A stretch of DNA of 15,936 bases from JBCBEX01 sp039177895 (GCA_039177895.1 JBCDFO010000067.1:1-15936); one strand, 5' to 3'. Positions 1 to 7,136 are shown, numbered from the stretch's first letter. Program-made: numbers and translations. Notes: generated from the letters alone by a model not told the origin.

Positions 1-1
1 C

Positions 2-253
2 GGGGCCTCCTACCGCTTCGTAGAGGCGAACCCGAGCGAGGGCGAGCCGTCCGTGCTCGACGGGGAGAGCGACCGCGTACGTAGCGGCATCGGCTGGCTG
101 CGGCTGGGGCTGAACTACGACCGGCCCAGCTTCCAGGTCGCGCCCCACCTCGCGATTCCGCTCGTCGTCTGGGGCGACGTGCAGGGCGTGGCCGTCCGCT
201 CCGGGCCGCGCCCGAACAAGGTCCGCGTCGGGCTCCAGGTGACGCTGCGGTAA
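2..253 (+). CDS. C-terminal end of a probable outer-membrane beta-barrel protein (5' end outside window)
   Basis: An open frame enters from the left edge and ends at TAA 251-253, giving 83 visible residues. The visible part alternates polar and hydrophobic residues in strand-like blocks (GIGWLRLGLNYD, FQVAPHLAIPLVVW, NKVRVGLQVTLR) with short turns between them. This pattern is typical of the last strands of a small outer-membrane beta-barrel, although the last residue is Arg rather than the usual Phe or Tyr. No motif identifies a family. A degenerate heptanucleotide array starts three bases after the stop. That it is coding is fairly sure; the barrel assignment is an inference from amphipathicity and could be wrong. 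Confidence 0.55.
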   Translation, partial: GASYRFVEANPSEGEPSVLDGESDRVRSGIGWLRLGLNYDRPSFQVAPHLAIPLVVWGDVQGVAVRSGPRPNKVRVGLQVTLR

Positions 254-256
254 GGG

Positions 257-298
257 GGCTGTTAGCGATTGGCTGTCAGCCGTCGGCTTTCGGCGATG
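257..298. repeat. Degenerate 7-bp tandem array directly behind a stop codon
   Basis: Six heptads in unbroken register: GGCTGTT, AGCGATT, GGCTGTC, AGCCGTC, GGCTTTC, GGCGATG. The first unit is identical to the unit of the perfect array at 4968-5018, and the others are one to four substitutions away. It begins three bases after the TAA at 251-253, the same placement as the array at 4968. It lies upstream of the chosen start (350) of the next gene. Confidence 0.6.
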
Positions 299-349
299 AT
301 CGTAACTGGCGTTGGCGGTGCGCGTAGGGTGCGGGAAGCCCCCCAACCG

Positions 350-1018
350 ATGCGCTGGCTGTTCTACTTCCCCAAGCCCCGCAGCCGAGACGGCCTGCTG
401 CGCCGTCGCCCGGTCTGGCCCCGCCGCCTCATCCGTCGCGGCGCGACGCCTTACGCGCGCCGCCGGTTTGACCACGCCGAGGTCGGGCAGCTCGCTTACC
501 ACGTCACGCTGATCGTGCTGCTGCTCTTCGGATGCCGGATGGGCACCCTCGTCACGATGACACTGAGCGAAAGCCCGTGGGCACTCCAAGAGGCGATGCA
601 ACTTCGGGGCATAGAACGGCCAATCCTTCACCATAGAGAGCGTCCTGAGCAAAAGCGACTCGTCTACAGAGCCGTCTTAAATAAGGATGGTCACATGATC
701 CCTTTTCCTAGAGCTTCTGACTCGCTCGCCGCCGCCGTGTGTGGATTCGAATTTACCGGCTTTGAGCCCATCGAACTGACATCGCTGAGATATACAGACT
801 ACGATCCAACCCCACGCGACTCAATGACGGCTCGCCAGCGCTTTTTCAGCAACCGACTCAATGAAGAGCCGCGCATGATCCTTTCGATCAGCGCCGACCG
901 GCGGACTCCAATGGACTCGATGTACGCGTTCATCCACGATGCTCGTGTGGCGGGTGTCCGGCGCTTCATGTTCATGGGTGTTCCCCCACCGTCGCCTTCA
1001 ATCGCAACGCAGCCGTAA
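350..1018 (+). CDS. Divergent ExbD/TolR-like single-pass membrane protein (tentative)
   Basis: A 222-residue protein with a basic N-terminus (residues 11-40, many Arg), one hydrophobic segment at about 50-70 (YHVTLIVLLLFGCRMG), then a soluble domain. The stretch at about 177-208 (ILSISADRRTP, then DARVAGVRRFMFMG) resembles the C-terminal ExbD/TolR pattern of a beta strand, 'AD', a helix, 'ar.aGv' and a final strand; VLNKDGHMI at 109-117 resembles the 'kdG' hairpin of that family. The transmembrane Asp that carries protons in ExbD/TolR is not visible, and no ExbB/TolQ gene lies nearby. ATG 350 was chosen because an in-frame TTG at 269 lies inside the heptad array. Bases about 590-900 are clearly lower in GC than the neighbours, suggesting fast divergence or transfer. 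The next gene, pgi, starts 77 bp downstream on the same strand. Coding is likely; the family call is tentative. Confidence 0.5.
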   Translation: MRWLFYFPKPRSRDGLLRRRPVWPRRLIRRGATPYARRRFDHAEVGQLAYHVTLIVLLLFGCRMGTLVTMTLSESPWALQEAMQLRGIERPILHHRERPEQKRLVYRAVLNKDGHMIPFPRASDSLAAAVCGFEFTGFEPIELTSLRYTDYDPTPRDSMTARQRFFSNRLNEEPRMILSISADRRTPMDSMYAFIHDARVAGVRRFMFMGVPPPSPSIATQP

Positions 1019-1095
1019 ACTTTGGCACGGAGCCCGACTCTACCGTTTCGGTTGCACCTACGTCCTCCTTCGAACTTCTCACTTCGAACCTCCCC

Positions 1096-2376
1096 ATGCT
1101 CGTCTACGACCGTTCCGGCTTCTCCTCCTTCATCGACGACAGCGAGCGGAGCCGCCTGCGCGACCGGGCCGTCGCGGCGCATCAGACCACGCTCGACGGG
1201 AGCGGCGCGGGCAGCGACATGCTCGGCTGGCGCTCGATGCTGCGGCCGCCGAACGGCGACCTCGTCGGGCGCATCCAGCGGCTGGCCGTCGAGATCCGCG
1301 ACAAGGCGGACGTGCTCGTCTGCGTCGGCATTGGGGGGTCGTACCTCGGCGCGGAGGCGGTCAACGGGGCGCTCGGGACCTACTTCCCCACGGAGGGCCC
1401 GGAGGTCATCTTCGCCGGGCACCACATCTCGCCGACGTACCACCAGGAGTTGCTCGCTTACCTCGAAGGCAAGTCAGTCTACGTCAACGTGATCTCGAAG
1501 TCGGGCACCACGCTGGAGCCGATGCTTGCCTTCCGGTTCCTGCGGCAGTTCATGGAGGACACCTTCCCCGACCACGCCAGCCGCATCATCGCCACGACGG
1601 ACGCGGACAAGGGCCAGCTGCGCATGCTCGCCGACCAGAAGGGCTACCGCACGTTCGTCATCCCCGACGACGTGGGCGGGCGCTTCTCGGTGCTTACGCC
1701 GGTGGGCCTCCTCCCCATTGCCGTAGCCGGGCACGACATCGCCGCGCTGATGGACGGGGCCGCTTCCCAACTCGTGGACCTCGCCGACGCCGACGCCAAC
1801 GAGGCCATCGCCTACGCGCTCGACCGCTACATCCTCCACGAGGCGGGCTACCGCACCGAGATCCTGGCCGTCTTCGAGCCGAAGCTGCGCGGCATCGGCG
1901 CGTGGTGGCAGCAGCTCTTCGGCGAGAGCGAGGGCAAGGAGCACAAGGGCCTCTTCCCCGTCAGCGTGCAGTACTCCACCGACCTCCACTCGCTCGGGCA
2001 GTACGTCCAGGAGGGCCAGCGCACACTCGTCGAGACGTTCCTGCTCGCCCACTCTGGAGGAGAGGACGCGGAGGCGTCGCTCACCGTGCCCGAGATCCCG
2101 GGCAACTTCGACAAGCTCAACTACCTCGCTGGGAAGGACTACAGCGCCGTCAACCGCGCGGCGTACGAGGGCACGCAGAGGGCCCACACCGACGGCGGCG
2201 TCCCGAACTGCACCGTCGCGATGAAGCGACTCGACGCGCGGCACCTCGGCGCGCTGCTCTACTTCTTCGAGCACGCCGTCTCGGTGAGCGGCTACCTGCT
2301 GAACGTCAACCCGTTCAACCAGCCTGGCGTGGAGGCCTACAAGCAGGAGATGTTCCGCCGCCTCGGCCGCCCGTAG
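1096..2376 (+). CDS. pgi: Glucose-6-phosphate isomerase
   Basis: Interconverts glucose 6-phosphate and fructose 6-phosphate in the cytoplasm, linking glycolysis, gluconeogenesis and the pentose phosphate route. The 426-residue length fits the short bacterial form (about 450). Visible motifs: GIGGS at 78-82 and SKSGTT at 134-139 for sugar phosphate binding (SIS fold); the first family signature DDVGGRFSVLTPVG at 191-204; the catalytic Glu within GESEGK (E277); His298 in STDLHSLGQ, matching the ring-opening His; and the second signature ending NPFNQPGVEAYK with Lys416. All key residues appear intact. ATG 1096 gives a family-typical N-terminus. It is convergent with argS, with 102 bp between them that contain a possible bidirectional hairpin terminator. 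Confidence 0.97.
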   Translation: MLVYDRSGFSSFIDDSERSRLRDRAVAAHQTTLDGSGAGSDMLGWRSMLRPPNGDLVGRIQRLAVEIRDKADVLVCVGIGGSYLGAEAVNGALGTYFPTEGPEVIFAGHHISPTYHQELLAYLEGKSVYVNVISKSGTTLEPMLAFRFLRQFMEDTFPDHASRIIATTDADKGQLRMLADQKGYRTFVIPDDVGGRFSVLTPVGLLPIAVAGHDIAALMDGAASQLVDLADADANEAIAYALDRYILHEAGYRTEILAVFEPKLRGIGAWWQQLFGESEGKEHKGLFPVSVQYSTDLHSLGQYVQEGQRTLVETFLLAHSGGEDAEASLTVPEIPGNFDKLNYLAGKDYSAVNRAAYEGTQRAHTDGGVPNCTVAMKRLDARHLGALLYFFEHAVSVSGYLLNVNPFNQPGVEAYKQEMFRRLGRP

Positions 2377-2442
2377 GGATACGAGCCGGGGAATGGGCGA
2401 GACGGAGAACCGGGGCAGTCGCGAGGCATCCTCTCGATTCAT

Positions 2443-2477
2443 TGGGGGCCGCGCTCCATAGGGGTGATTTGCCCCCA
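2443..2477. terminator. Possible hairpin terminator between convergent pgi and argS
   Basis: TGGGGGC at 2443-2449 is perfectly complementary to GCCCCCA at 2471-2477, a 7-bp GC-rich stem with a 21-base loop. A smaller nested GGGG/CCCC stem uses the right arm. It ends one base before the argS stop codon (2479-2481) and lies 67 bp past the pgi stop. There is no clear U-tract on either strand, so intrinsic termination is uncertain. Confidence 0.3.
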
Positions 2478-2478
2478 C

Positions 2479-4278
2479 CTACATTCGCTCTGGGGCGCTG
2501 ATGCCGAGCACCGTGAGCCCGTTGCGAAGCACGAGGCGTGCGGCGTCCGCGAGCGCGAGGCGCGGCTGCGCAACGGCGTCCGGCTCGCCGAGGATGCGGC
2601 AGTCGCGGTAGAACGCGCTGAACGCAACGGCCACCTCGCGGAGGTACGTCGCCAGGCGGTGCGGGCCCATCGACTCGGCGGCGGTCGCGATGGCCTCGGG
2701 GAAGCCGAGCAGCGCCTTGATGAGGTCGATCTCTGAGGGATGCGCGAGACTCGTCCAGTCGAGCGCGGCGGGGTCGTAGGTCACGCCGACCTCTTCGGCC
2801 TTGCGCAGGATCGAGGCGATGCGCGCGTGGGCGTACTGGAGGTAGAACACCGGGTTCTTCTCGCTAGCCTCCGTTGCCTGATCTAAGTCAAAGTTGAGGT
2901 GCGTGTTGGGCGAGAGCATAAGGAAGAAGAACCGGACCACATTGGGCCCAGCTTCCCACTCAGGCCCTTCTGAGTGAAGACCGGCTTTGTCCTGTAGGAC
3001 CTGGTTCACCTCATCAATCAGTTCGTCGAGGGTGACGTAGGTCGCCTTGCGCGTGCTCATCTTCACCTCCTCGCCATCGCGGAGGAGGGTGACGAACTGG
3101 TAGATCAGCACATCGATCTTCGAGGCGTCGCCGCCGAGCGCTTCGACGCCGCGCACCACGTCCGGATACGTCACGATGTGGTCGGCACCGAACACGTCCA
3201 CGACCTTATCGAAGCCTCGGTCGAGCTTGTCCATGTGGTAGGCGATGTCGGGCAGCCGGTAGGTCGGCTCGCCGGAGGACTTCACGAGGACCGTGTCCTT
3301 CGCTTCCTCCTCGCCGTCCTTGTTCGTGACCACCTTGCCCAGCTTGCCCGTCGCAAACCAGACCGCGCCGTCCTCGTCGTAGGCGAGGCCCTTCTCGCGC
3401 AGCTGCTCGACCACGTCCCAGACGGCCCCGTTTTCGTACAGGCTGTGCTCGTTGAAGTACCGCATCCCGCCCTCGCCGATGGGGATGCCGAGCCGCTGCA
3501 TCGTCTGCTCGATGTCGGCGAAGATGGCGCCGACGGCCTCGCCCCGGAACAGCGTCTCAGCGTCGTCCCGCTCCAATGCCTCATCGCCGTGGCGGGCGCG
3601 CACAGTCTCGGCAATCTCGATGATGTAGTCGCCCTGGTAGCCGTCGTCGGGGAAACTGTCCGGTACTTCGAGGCCGCCGTCGAGCGTTTTGGTCGGCGTA
3701 TCGGGATGGATCAGCGCCTCGTAGCGCGCCATCACGGACTGCGCGAGGACGCGCATCTGGCGGCCCGCGTCGTTGAAGTAGTACTCGCGCGTGACGTCGT
3801 AGCCCGTCCAGTCGAGGAGGTTGGCGATGGTGTCGCCGAGGACCGCATTGCGGCCGTGGCCGACGGTGAGTGGGCCCGTTGGGTTGGCGGAGACGTACTC
3901 CACGATGGCGGTCTTCCCGGCACCTGCGTCCGTGCGTCCGTAGACGTTGCCCTGCGCGAGGATTTCCGCGAGGCCGTCGTAGAGGTAGTCCGTCGCGAAT
4001 CGCACGTTGAGGAACCCTGGCCCCGCGACCTCCACCGCGGCGATGCGCTTCGGGTCAGCGCTCGTCGCCAGCGCGTCGGCGATGTGCTGAGCTATCTGGC
4101 GCGGATTGCTCCGTAGCGGCTTGGCGAGCTTGAGCGCGACGTTGGAGGCGAGGTCGCCGTGCTCGGGGTTGTTCGGCGTCTGGAACTCGATGTCGAGCGC
4201 GGCGGCGTCGAAGTCGTCAGGGGCCCCCGGGTAGGTGGCGAGCGCGGTGCGGATCTGCTGGGCGAGGTAGTCGGTCAC
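2479..4278 (-). CDS. argS: Arginyl-tRNA synthetase
   Basis: Charges tRNA-Arg with arginine in the cytoplasm. From GTG 4278 the protein has 599 residues, near the family's usual 550-590. Order of domains: N-terminal Add1 domain with NPEHGDLASN (37-46); the class Ia core with NPTGPLTVGHGR, the HIGH-equivalent (TVGH, 138-141, first His replaced by Thr); the ArgS-typical degenerate KMSKS region KMSTRK (406-411); and the C-terminal DALR anticodon domain beginning near YLQYAHARI (479-487). The open frame extends 55 codons further upstream to 4443, but those codons run through a C-rich inverted repeat (4302-4416) and give a low-complexity Pro/Ser/Thr peptide. I therefore choose the GTG giving VTDYLAQQIRTAL, which aligns with normal ArgS N-termini. 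Function is certain; the start is well supported but inferred. Confidence 0.96.
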   Translation of the reverse strand: MTDYLAQQIRTALATYPGAPDDFDAAALDIEFQTPNNPEHGDLASNVALKLAKPLRSNPRQIAQHIADALATSADPKRIAAVEVAGPGFLNVRFATDYLYDGLAEILAQGNVYGRTDAGAGKTAIVEYVSANPTGPLTVGHGRNAVLGDTIANLLDWTGYDVTREYYFNDAGRQMRVLAQSVMARYEALIHPDTPTKTLDGGLEVPDSFPDDGYQGDYIIEIAETVRARHGDEALERDDAETLFRGEAVGAIFADIEQTMQRLGIPIGEGGMRYFNEHSLYENGAVWDVVEQLREKGLAYDEDGAVWFATGKLGKVVTNKDGEEEAKDTVLVKSSGEPTYRLPDIAYHMDKLDRGFDKVVDVFGADHIVTYPDVVRGVEALGGDASKIDVLIYQFVTLLRDGEEVKMSTRKATYVTLDELIDEVNQVLQDKAGLHSEGPEWEAGPNVVRFFFLMLSPNTHLNFDLDQATEASEKNPVFYLQYAHARIASILRKAEEVGVTYDPAALDWTSLAHPSEIDLIKALLGFPEAIATAAESMGPHRLATYLREVAVAFSAFYRDCRILGEPDAVAQPRLALADAARLVLRNGLTVLGISAPERM

Positions 4279-4301
4279 GAGAAAGGTCGAAGGTCGCTCT
4301 G

Positions 4302-4416
4302 GGAAAGCTCTCCCCTGGACAGGTGGAGGGGGTAGATCCGCCGAGACCGTCACGGTTATCGTGCTCGTCACTTCGACCACCCCCAGCCCCTCCTGTCCAG
4401 GAGGGGAGTACGAGAA
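4302..4416. repeat. C-rich inverted-repeat element (MITE-like, no coding capacity)
   Basis: Two related GC-rich palindromic blocks face each other about 55 bases apart. The right block has perfect arms CCCCTCCT (4387-4394) and AGGAGGGG (4399-4406) around a GTCC loop. The left block (4310-4332, core CTCCCCTGGACAGG) is an imperfect copy in inverse orientation: GGACAGG at 4317-4323 against CCTGTCC at 4392-4398. The layout resembles short mobile inverted-repeat elements that I recall as common between genes in Bacteroidota; that comparison is from memory. It sits between argS and the divergent lipoprotein gene. Confidence 0.6.
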
Positions 4417-4469
4417 CTGCTCACCACTGAAGCTAGCTGACATAGCACGAACTGGCTGCCAACTCTGTG

Positions 4470-4478
4470 TAGATTTCG
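4470..4478 (+). promoter_or_regulatory. Candidate Bacteroidota-type -7 box for the lipoprotein gene
   Basis: TAGATTTCG lies 42 bp before ATG 4521 and matches TAnnTTTG except for one inserted or substituted C. No clear TTG -33 element is visible at the expected spacing, so this is weak evidence. Confidence 0.22.
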
Positions 4479-4520
4479 CCGCTCACCCGCTGCTGTTCCC
4501 CTCCGTCTACCCTATCTCCG

Positions 4521-4967
4521 ATGCTGCGTGCGTGCTGCGTTGCCGTGTTCTTCCTCCTGCTCAGCGGATGCGTGACCACCGAGGTGCCATCATCGGGCGG
4601 ATCGTGGTCGGGGCCGCGCCCGACTACTCCCGAGGAGCCCAGCGCGGCGCGCCCGTCGCCGTTCGTGGACGGTAACAACGTCGCGGGGGCGTGGCGGGCC
4701 GTGGAGGCGCTGGCCGACCCCGACCGCAACCGCGACATCCGCGAGGGCGTCCTCACGATGGAGCTCACGATCTACCGCGATGGTAACGCGACGCTGCGCG
4801 GCGAGGATCAGGCGCTCGGCTCAGGCCCCGTGCGCTTCGACGGCGTCCTGGCAGGCGAGCGACTCGTCCTCGACGGGATGTCAGGCCCGGCGAGTGTCCG
4901 CCTTCGCTCTGGTCGCCTCGTCGTGCAAGACCCGAAAGGCCGGCAGACGGTGTTCGCGCGGCAGTAG
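4521..4967 (+). CDS. Small lipoprotein of unknown function
   Basis: A 148-residue protein with a type II signal peptide: hydrophobic core ACCVAVFFLLL and lipobox LSGC, with the lipidated Cys at position 17. A Ser/Pro/Gly/Thr-rich linker follows (about 18-48), then a compact domain (about 50-148) of alternating beta-strand segments (LTMELTIYRDGNATL, RFDGVLAGERLVLDG, ASVRLRSGRLVVQD). This suggests a small beta-sandwich or lipocalin-like fold. I do not recognise the family. It is probably anchored in the outer or inner membrane facing the periplasm. It diverges from argS across a 242-bp region, and its stop codon (4965-4967) abuts a perfect 7-bp tandem array. Confidence 0.75.
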   Translation: MLRACCVAVFFLLLSGCVTTEVPSSGGSWSGPRPTTPEEPSAARPSPFVDGNNVAGAWRAVEALADPDRNRDIREGVLTMELTIYRDGNATLRGEDQALGSGPVRFDGVLAGERLVLDGMSGPASVRLRSGRLVVQDPKGRQTVFARQ

Positions 4968-5018
4968 GGCTGTTGGCTGTTGGCTGTTGGCTGTTGGCTG
5001 TTGGCTGTTGGCTGTTGG
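4968..5018. repeat. Perfect 7-bp tandem array, seven copies of GGCTGTT plus GG
   Basis: Seven identical GGCTGTT units (4968-5016) followed by a partial GG. The array begins on the base after the TAG stop of the lipoprotein gene and ends 97 bp before the topoisomerase start. The units have no dyad symmetry that would form a hairpin alone. The perfect identity points to recent slippage expansion. Confidence 0.95.
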
Positions 5019-5115
5019 AAGGTGTGTGTATGGAGTGCGGGGCGCAAGCTCCTGTCTCGAAACTCTGTGCGGGGACGACTGGTCGCATGGAAACACACGC
5101 TCCGACCTTCACGCC

Positions 5116-6153
5116 ATGCAGATTCTTCCTCCCGAGCAGTCTGCCGCGCGGGCGGGGCTCGTCTACGTCACCGATGCGCAGCCGGGCATCTCACGCCGTC
5201 GCCAGGGGCGCGGGTGGTCGTACCGCTGGCCCGACGGCTCGCTCGTGGACGGCCCGCACCGCGACCGGGCCGAAGCGCTCGTCATCCCGCCTGCCTACCG
5301 CGACGTGTGGATCTGCACGCTCGACAACGGCCACCTCCAGGCCACAGGCCGCGACGCGAAGGGCCGCAAGCAGTACCGCTACCACCCCGACTGGATCGCT
5401 GCGCGCCAGGAGACCAAGTTCAACCGTCTCATCCCCTTCGGCGAGGCGCTTCCCGGCCTGCGTGCCCGCGTGGACGACGACCTCGGGCGCGCTGGCCTCC
5501 CCCGCGACAAAGTCCTCGCCCTCGCAGTGCGCCTCCTCGACGAGACGCTCATCCGCATCGGCAATCCCGATTACGCGCAGGCGAACGGCTCATACGGCCT
5601 CACCACCCTACGTGACCGCCATGCCTCGTTCGACGGCACCGGCGTCCGCTTCGAGTTCGTCGGCAAGAGCGGCAAGCGACACGCGGTTGCGCTCGAAGAC
5701 CGCCGTCTCGCACGCCTCGTCAAGGCCTGCCGCGACGTGCCCGGCTACGACCTCTTCCAGTACATCGAGCCCGACGGCGACCACCACGCCATCGACTCCG
5801 GCATGGTGAACGCCTACCTGAAAGAGACGACGGGCGAACCGATCACGGCGAAATATTTCCGCACGTGGGGCGGCACCGTTCTCGCCGCGAAAGCATTGCG
5901 GGCTCGCGGTCCGGCCGACGATGAGGCCGACGCGAAGCAGCACAAAGTCGATACGGTGAGAGAGGTCGCGGCAGCACTCGGCAACACGAAAGCGGTGTGC
6001 CGGAAGTACTACGTCCACCCCGGTCTCTTCACCGCCTACGACTCCGGTGCGCTGCTCGACCACCTCAAGCGCCGCCACCCGGGCAACACGCCGCGCGGTC
6101 TGGAGCCTACTGAGGCGGCGGTGCTCCGCCTTCTCAAAGAGCGCGCAGCGTAG
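5116..6153 (+). CDS. DNA topoisomerase IB (poxvirus/Deinococcus-like)
   Basis: Relaxes supercoiled DNA by nicking one strand through a 3'-phosphotyrosyl intermediate. The 345-residue length is near the ~346 of characterised bacterial TopIB. The N-terminal domain (about 1-95) carries WSYRWPDG and IPPAYRDVWIC. The catalytic domain shows RIGNPDYAQANGSYGLTTLR at 147-166 (catalytic Arg147), the beta-hairpin Lys in GKSGKRH (183-189), TAKYFRTWGGT with Arg249, and GNTKAVCRKYYVHP with the nucleophile most likely Tyr299. The position equivalent to the vaccinia His appears to be Asn290, a change I recall from Deinococcus TopIB. ATG 5116 was chosen because an upstream in-frame extension runs through the lipoprotein gene and the heptad array. 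It is convergent with the hydrolase gene, three bases apart. Confidence 0.95.
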   Translation: MQILPPEQSAARAGLVYVTDAQPGISRRRQGRGWSYRWPDGSLVDGPHRDRAEALVIPPAYRDVWICTLDNGHLQATGRDAKGRKQYRYHPDWIAARQETKFNRLIPFGEALPGLRARVDDDLGRAGLPRDKVLALAVRLLDETLIRIGNPDYAQANGSYGLTTLRDRHASFDGTGVRFEFVGKSGKRHAVALEDRRLARLVKACRDVPGYDLFQYIEPDGDHHAIDSGMVNAYLKETTGEPITAKYFRTWGGTVLAAKALRARGPADDEADAKQHKVDTVREVAAALGNTKAVCRKYYVHPGLFTAYDSGALLDHLKRRHPGNTPRGLEPTEAAVLRLLKERAA

Positions 6154-6156
6154 CGC

Positions 6157-7047
6157 CTACCGCTCCAGTCGTGGTTCCTGGAGCTGCTGTTCGAGGAAGT
6201 TGACCGTCATGGCCCAGGCTTCCTCAGCCGCTTCGGGCTGGTACCGGTCACCGGACGGGTTGGCGAAGGCGTGATCGGCCCCCTCGAAGATGCGGATGGT
6301 ATGCGGAACGCCGACCTCGTCGAGCGCGGCGTCGAAGGCGCGGGCGCTCTCGGCGGGGATGCCCTGGTCGTCGGCTCCGAACAGACCCAGGATCGGTGCA
6401 TCGAGCGCCGCGAGGGCTGCGGCGTCGGTCTCGACCCGCCCATAGTAAATGACCGCCGCGTCGATCTCGTCGGGCAGCGCGAGCGCGGTGCGGAGCGACC
6501 ATGCGCCACCGAAGCACCAGCCCAGCACGCCGATGCGCGTCGCGCCTTGCTCGCGGAGGTAGGCCGCAGCGCTCGCCAGGTTCGCGACAGCGCCATCGTA
6601 GTCGGCCATCGCTTCCTGCATCAGCGCCCGCGCACCCTCCATCGTCTGCGAGGCTTCGCCACCGTAGAGGTCGACGGCAAGAGCGCGGTAGCCCTCCTTC
6701 GCGAGCCGACGGGCCTGCCCCTCGACGTTCTCGTTCAGCCCCCACCATTCGTGGATCACGATGAGGCCCGGCACATCGTCCTCGACGTGGTCGGGCACAG
6801 CGAGGTACCCGGTTGCGCCCTCGTGATAGGGCACGCGCGCTGTGGTGAGCCCTGCTTCATCCGTGGACGGGGCTCCCGATGGATCGGCGGAGTCGCCTGT
6901 GTGCTCGACGGCCATGCTGTCCACGTAGGCTGCATCGCCCTCGGACAGCTCGCCTGTGGATGACGAAGCAGCGGGATCGTGGCAGGCTGCAAAGAGAAGC
7001 ATTGTGAGAGGCACGGAAAAGAGAAAGGAGCGAGAGCAGCGGCGCAT
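6157..7047 (-). CDS. Dienelactone hydrolase family lipoprotein
   Basis: A 296-residue alpha/beta-hydrolase exported as a lipoprotein. From ATG 7047 the signal peptide is MRRCSRSF then a hydrophobic core, with lipobox FAAC (Cys22). An acidic Ser/Asp/Gly-rich linker (about 23-65) precedes the catalytic domain. The dienelactone hydrolase signature is complete: the HEWWG oxyanion segment (99-103), nucleophile Cys178 in GWCFGG, Asp near 226-227 (GADDQ) and His259 in GADHAF. Dienelactone hydrolase itself is a cytoplasmic enzyme of aromatic degradation; this exported form lacks any aromatic-pathway neighbours, so its substrate is unknown and probably an ester in the periplasm or at the cell surface. 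The open frame continues 28 codons further upstream, but that peptide would precede the signal. It shares an 89-bp divergent region with the kinase gene. Confidence 0.9.
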   Translation of the reverse strand: MRRCSRSFLFSVPLTMLLFAACHDPAASSSTGELSEGDAAYVDSMAVEHTGDSADPSGAPSTDEAGLTTARVPYHEGATGYLAVPDHVEDDVPGLIVIHEWWGLNENVEGQARRLAKEGYRALAVDLYGGEASQTMEGARALMQEAMADYDGAVANLASAAAYLREQGATRIGVLGWCFGGAWSLRTALALPDEIDAAVIYYGRVETDAAALAALDAPILGLFGADDQGIPAESARAFDAALDEVGVPHTIRIFEGADHAFANPSGDRYQPEAAEEAWAMTVNFLEQQLQEPRLER

Positions 7048-7100
7048 ACGAGAGCGAGCGAAATGGGAGAGAACAGGGTGTCGCACGGGCGAGCCTGCCG

Positions 7101-7108
7101 TACGTTTC
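7101..7108 (+). promoter_or_regulatory. Weak candidate -7 box for the polyprenol kinase gene
   Basis: TACGTTTC lies 28 bp before ATG 7137 in the divergent intergenic region and matches five of the six fixed positions of TAnnTTTG. There is no visible -33 element. Confidence 0.18.
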
Positions 7109-7136
7109 CCTGCCGGGTTCGCTCTCCTCACTGCGC

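Noticed and set aside
1474..2478. Minus-strand open frame (334 codons) inside pgi
   Set aside because: Antisense shadow of pgi; the Val/Leu/Glu/Arg-biased product has no recognisable motif.
939..2501. Long plus-strand open frame (520 codons) over pgi
   Set aside because: The Arg/Pro/His-rich product is a shifted-frame shadow of pgi, whose own frame has all catalytic motifs.
3178..4116. Plus-strand open frame (312 codons) inside argS
   Set aside because: Antisense shadow of argS, which carries the full set of synthetase motifs.
4279..4443. N-terminal 55-codon extension of argS
   Set aside because: It translates the C-rich inverted repeat into a Pro/Ser/Thr-rich peptide; the family N-terminus starts at GTG 4278.
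4361..4675. Plus-strand frame overlapping the start of the lipoprotein gene
   Set aside because: It runs through the repeat and is out of frame with the lipoprotein, which has a clear signal peptide and lipobox.
4968..5018. Possible CRISPR or phase-variation repeat
   Set aside because: There are no spacers between units, and the array is outside any coding frame and not in an obvious promoter, so neither CRISPR nor classical phase variation is supported.
4780..5115. Upstream extension of the topoisomerase frame
   Set aside because: It overlaps the lipoprotein gene and reads through the heptad array; ATG 5116 matches the family start.
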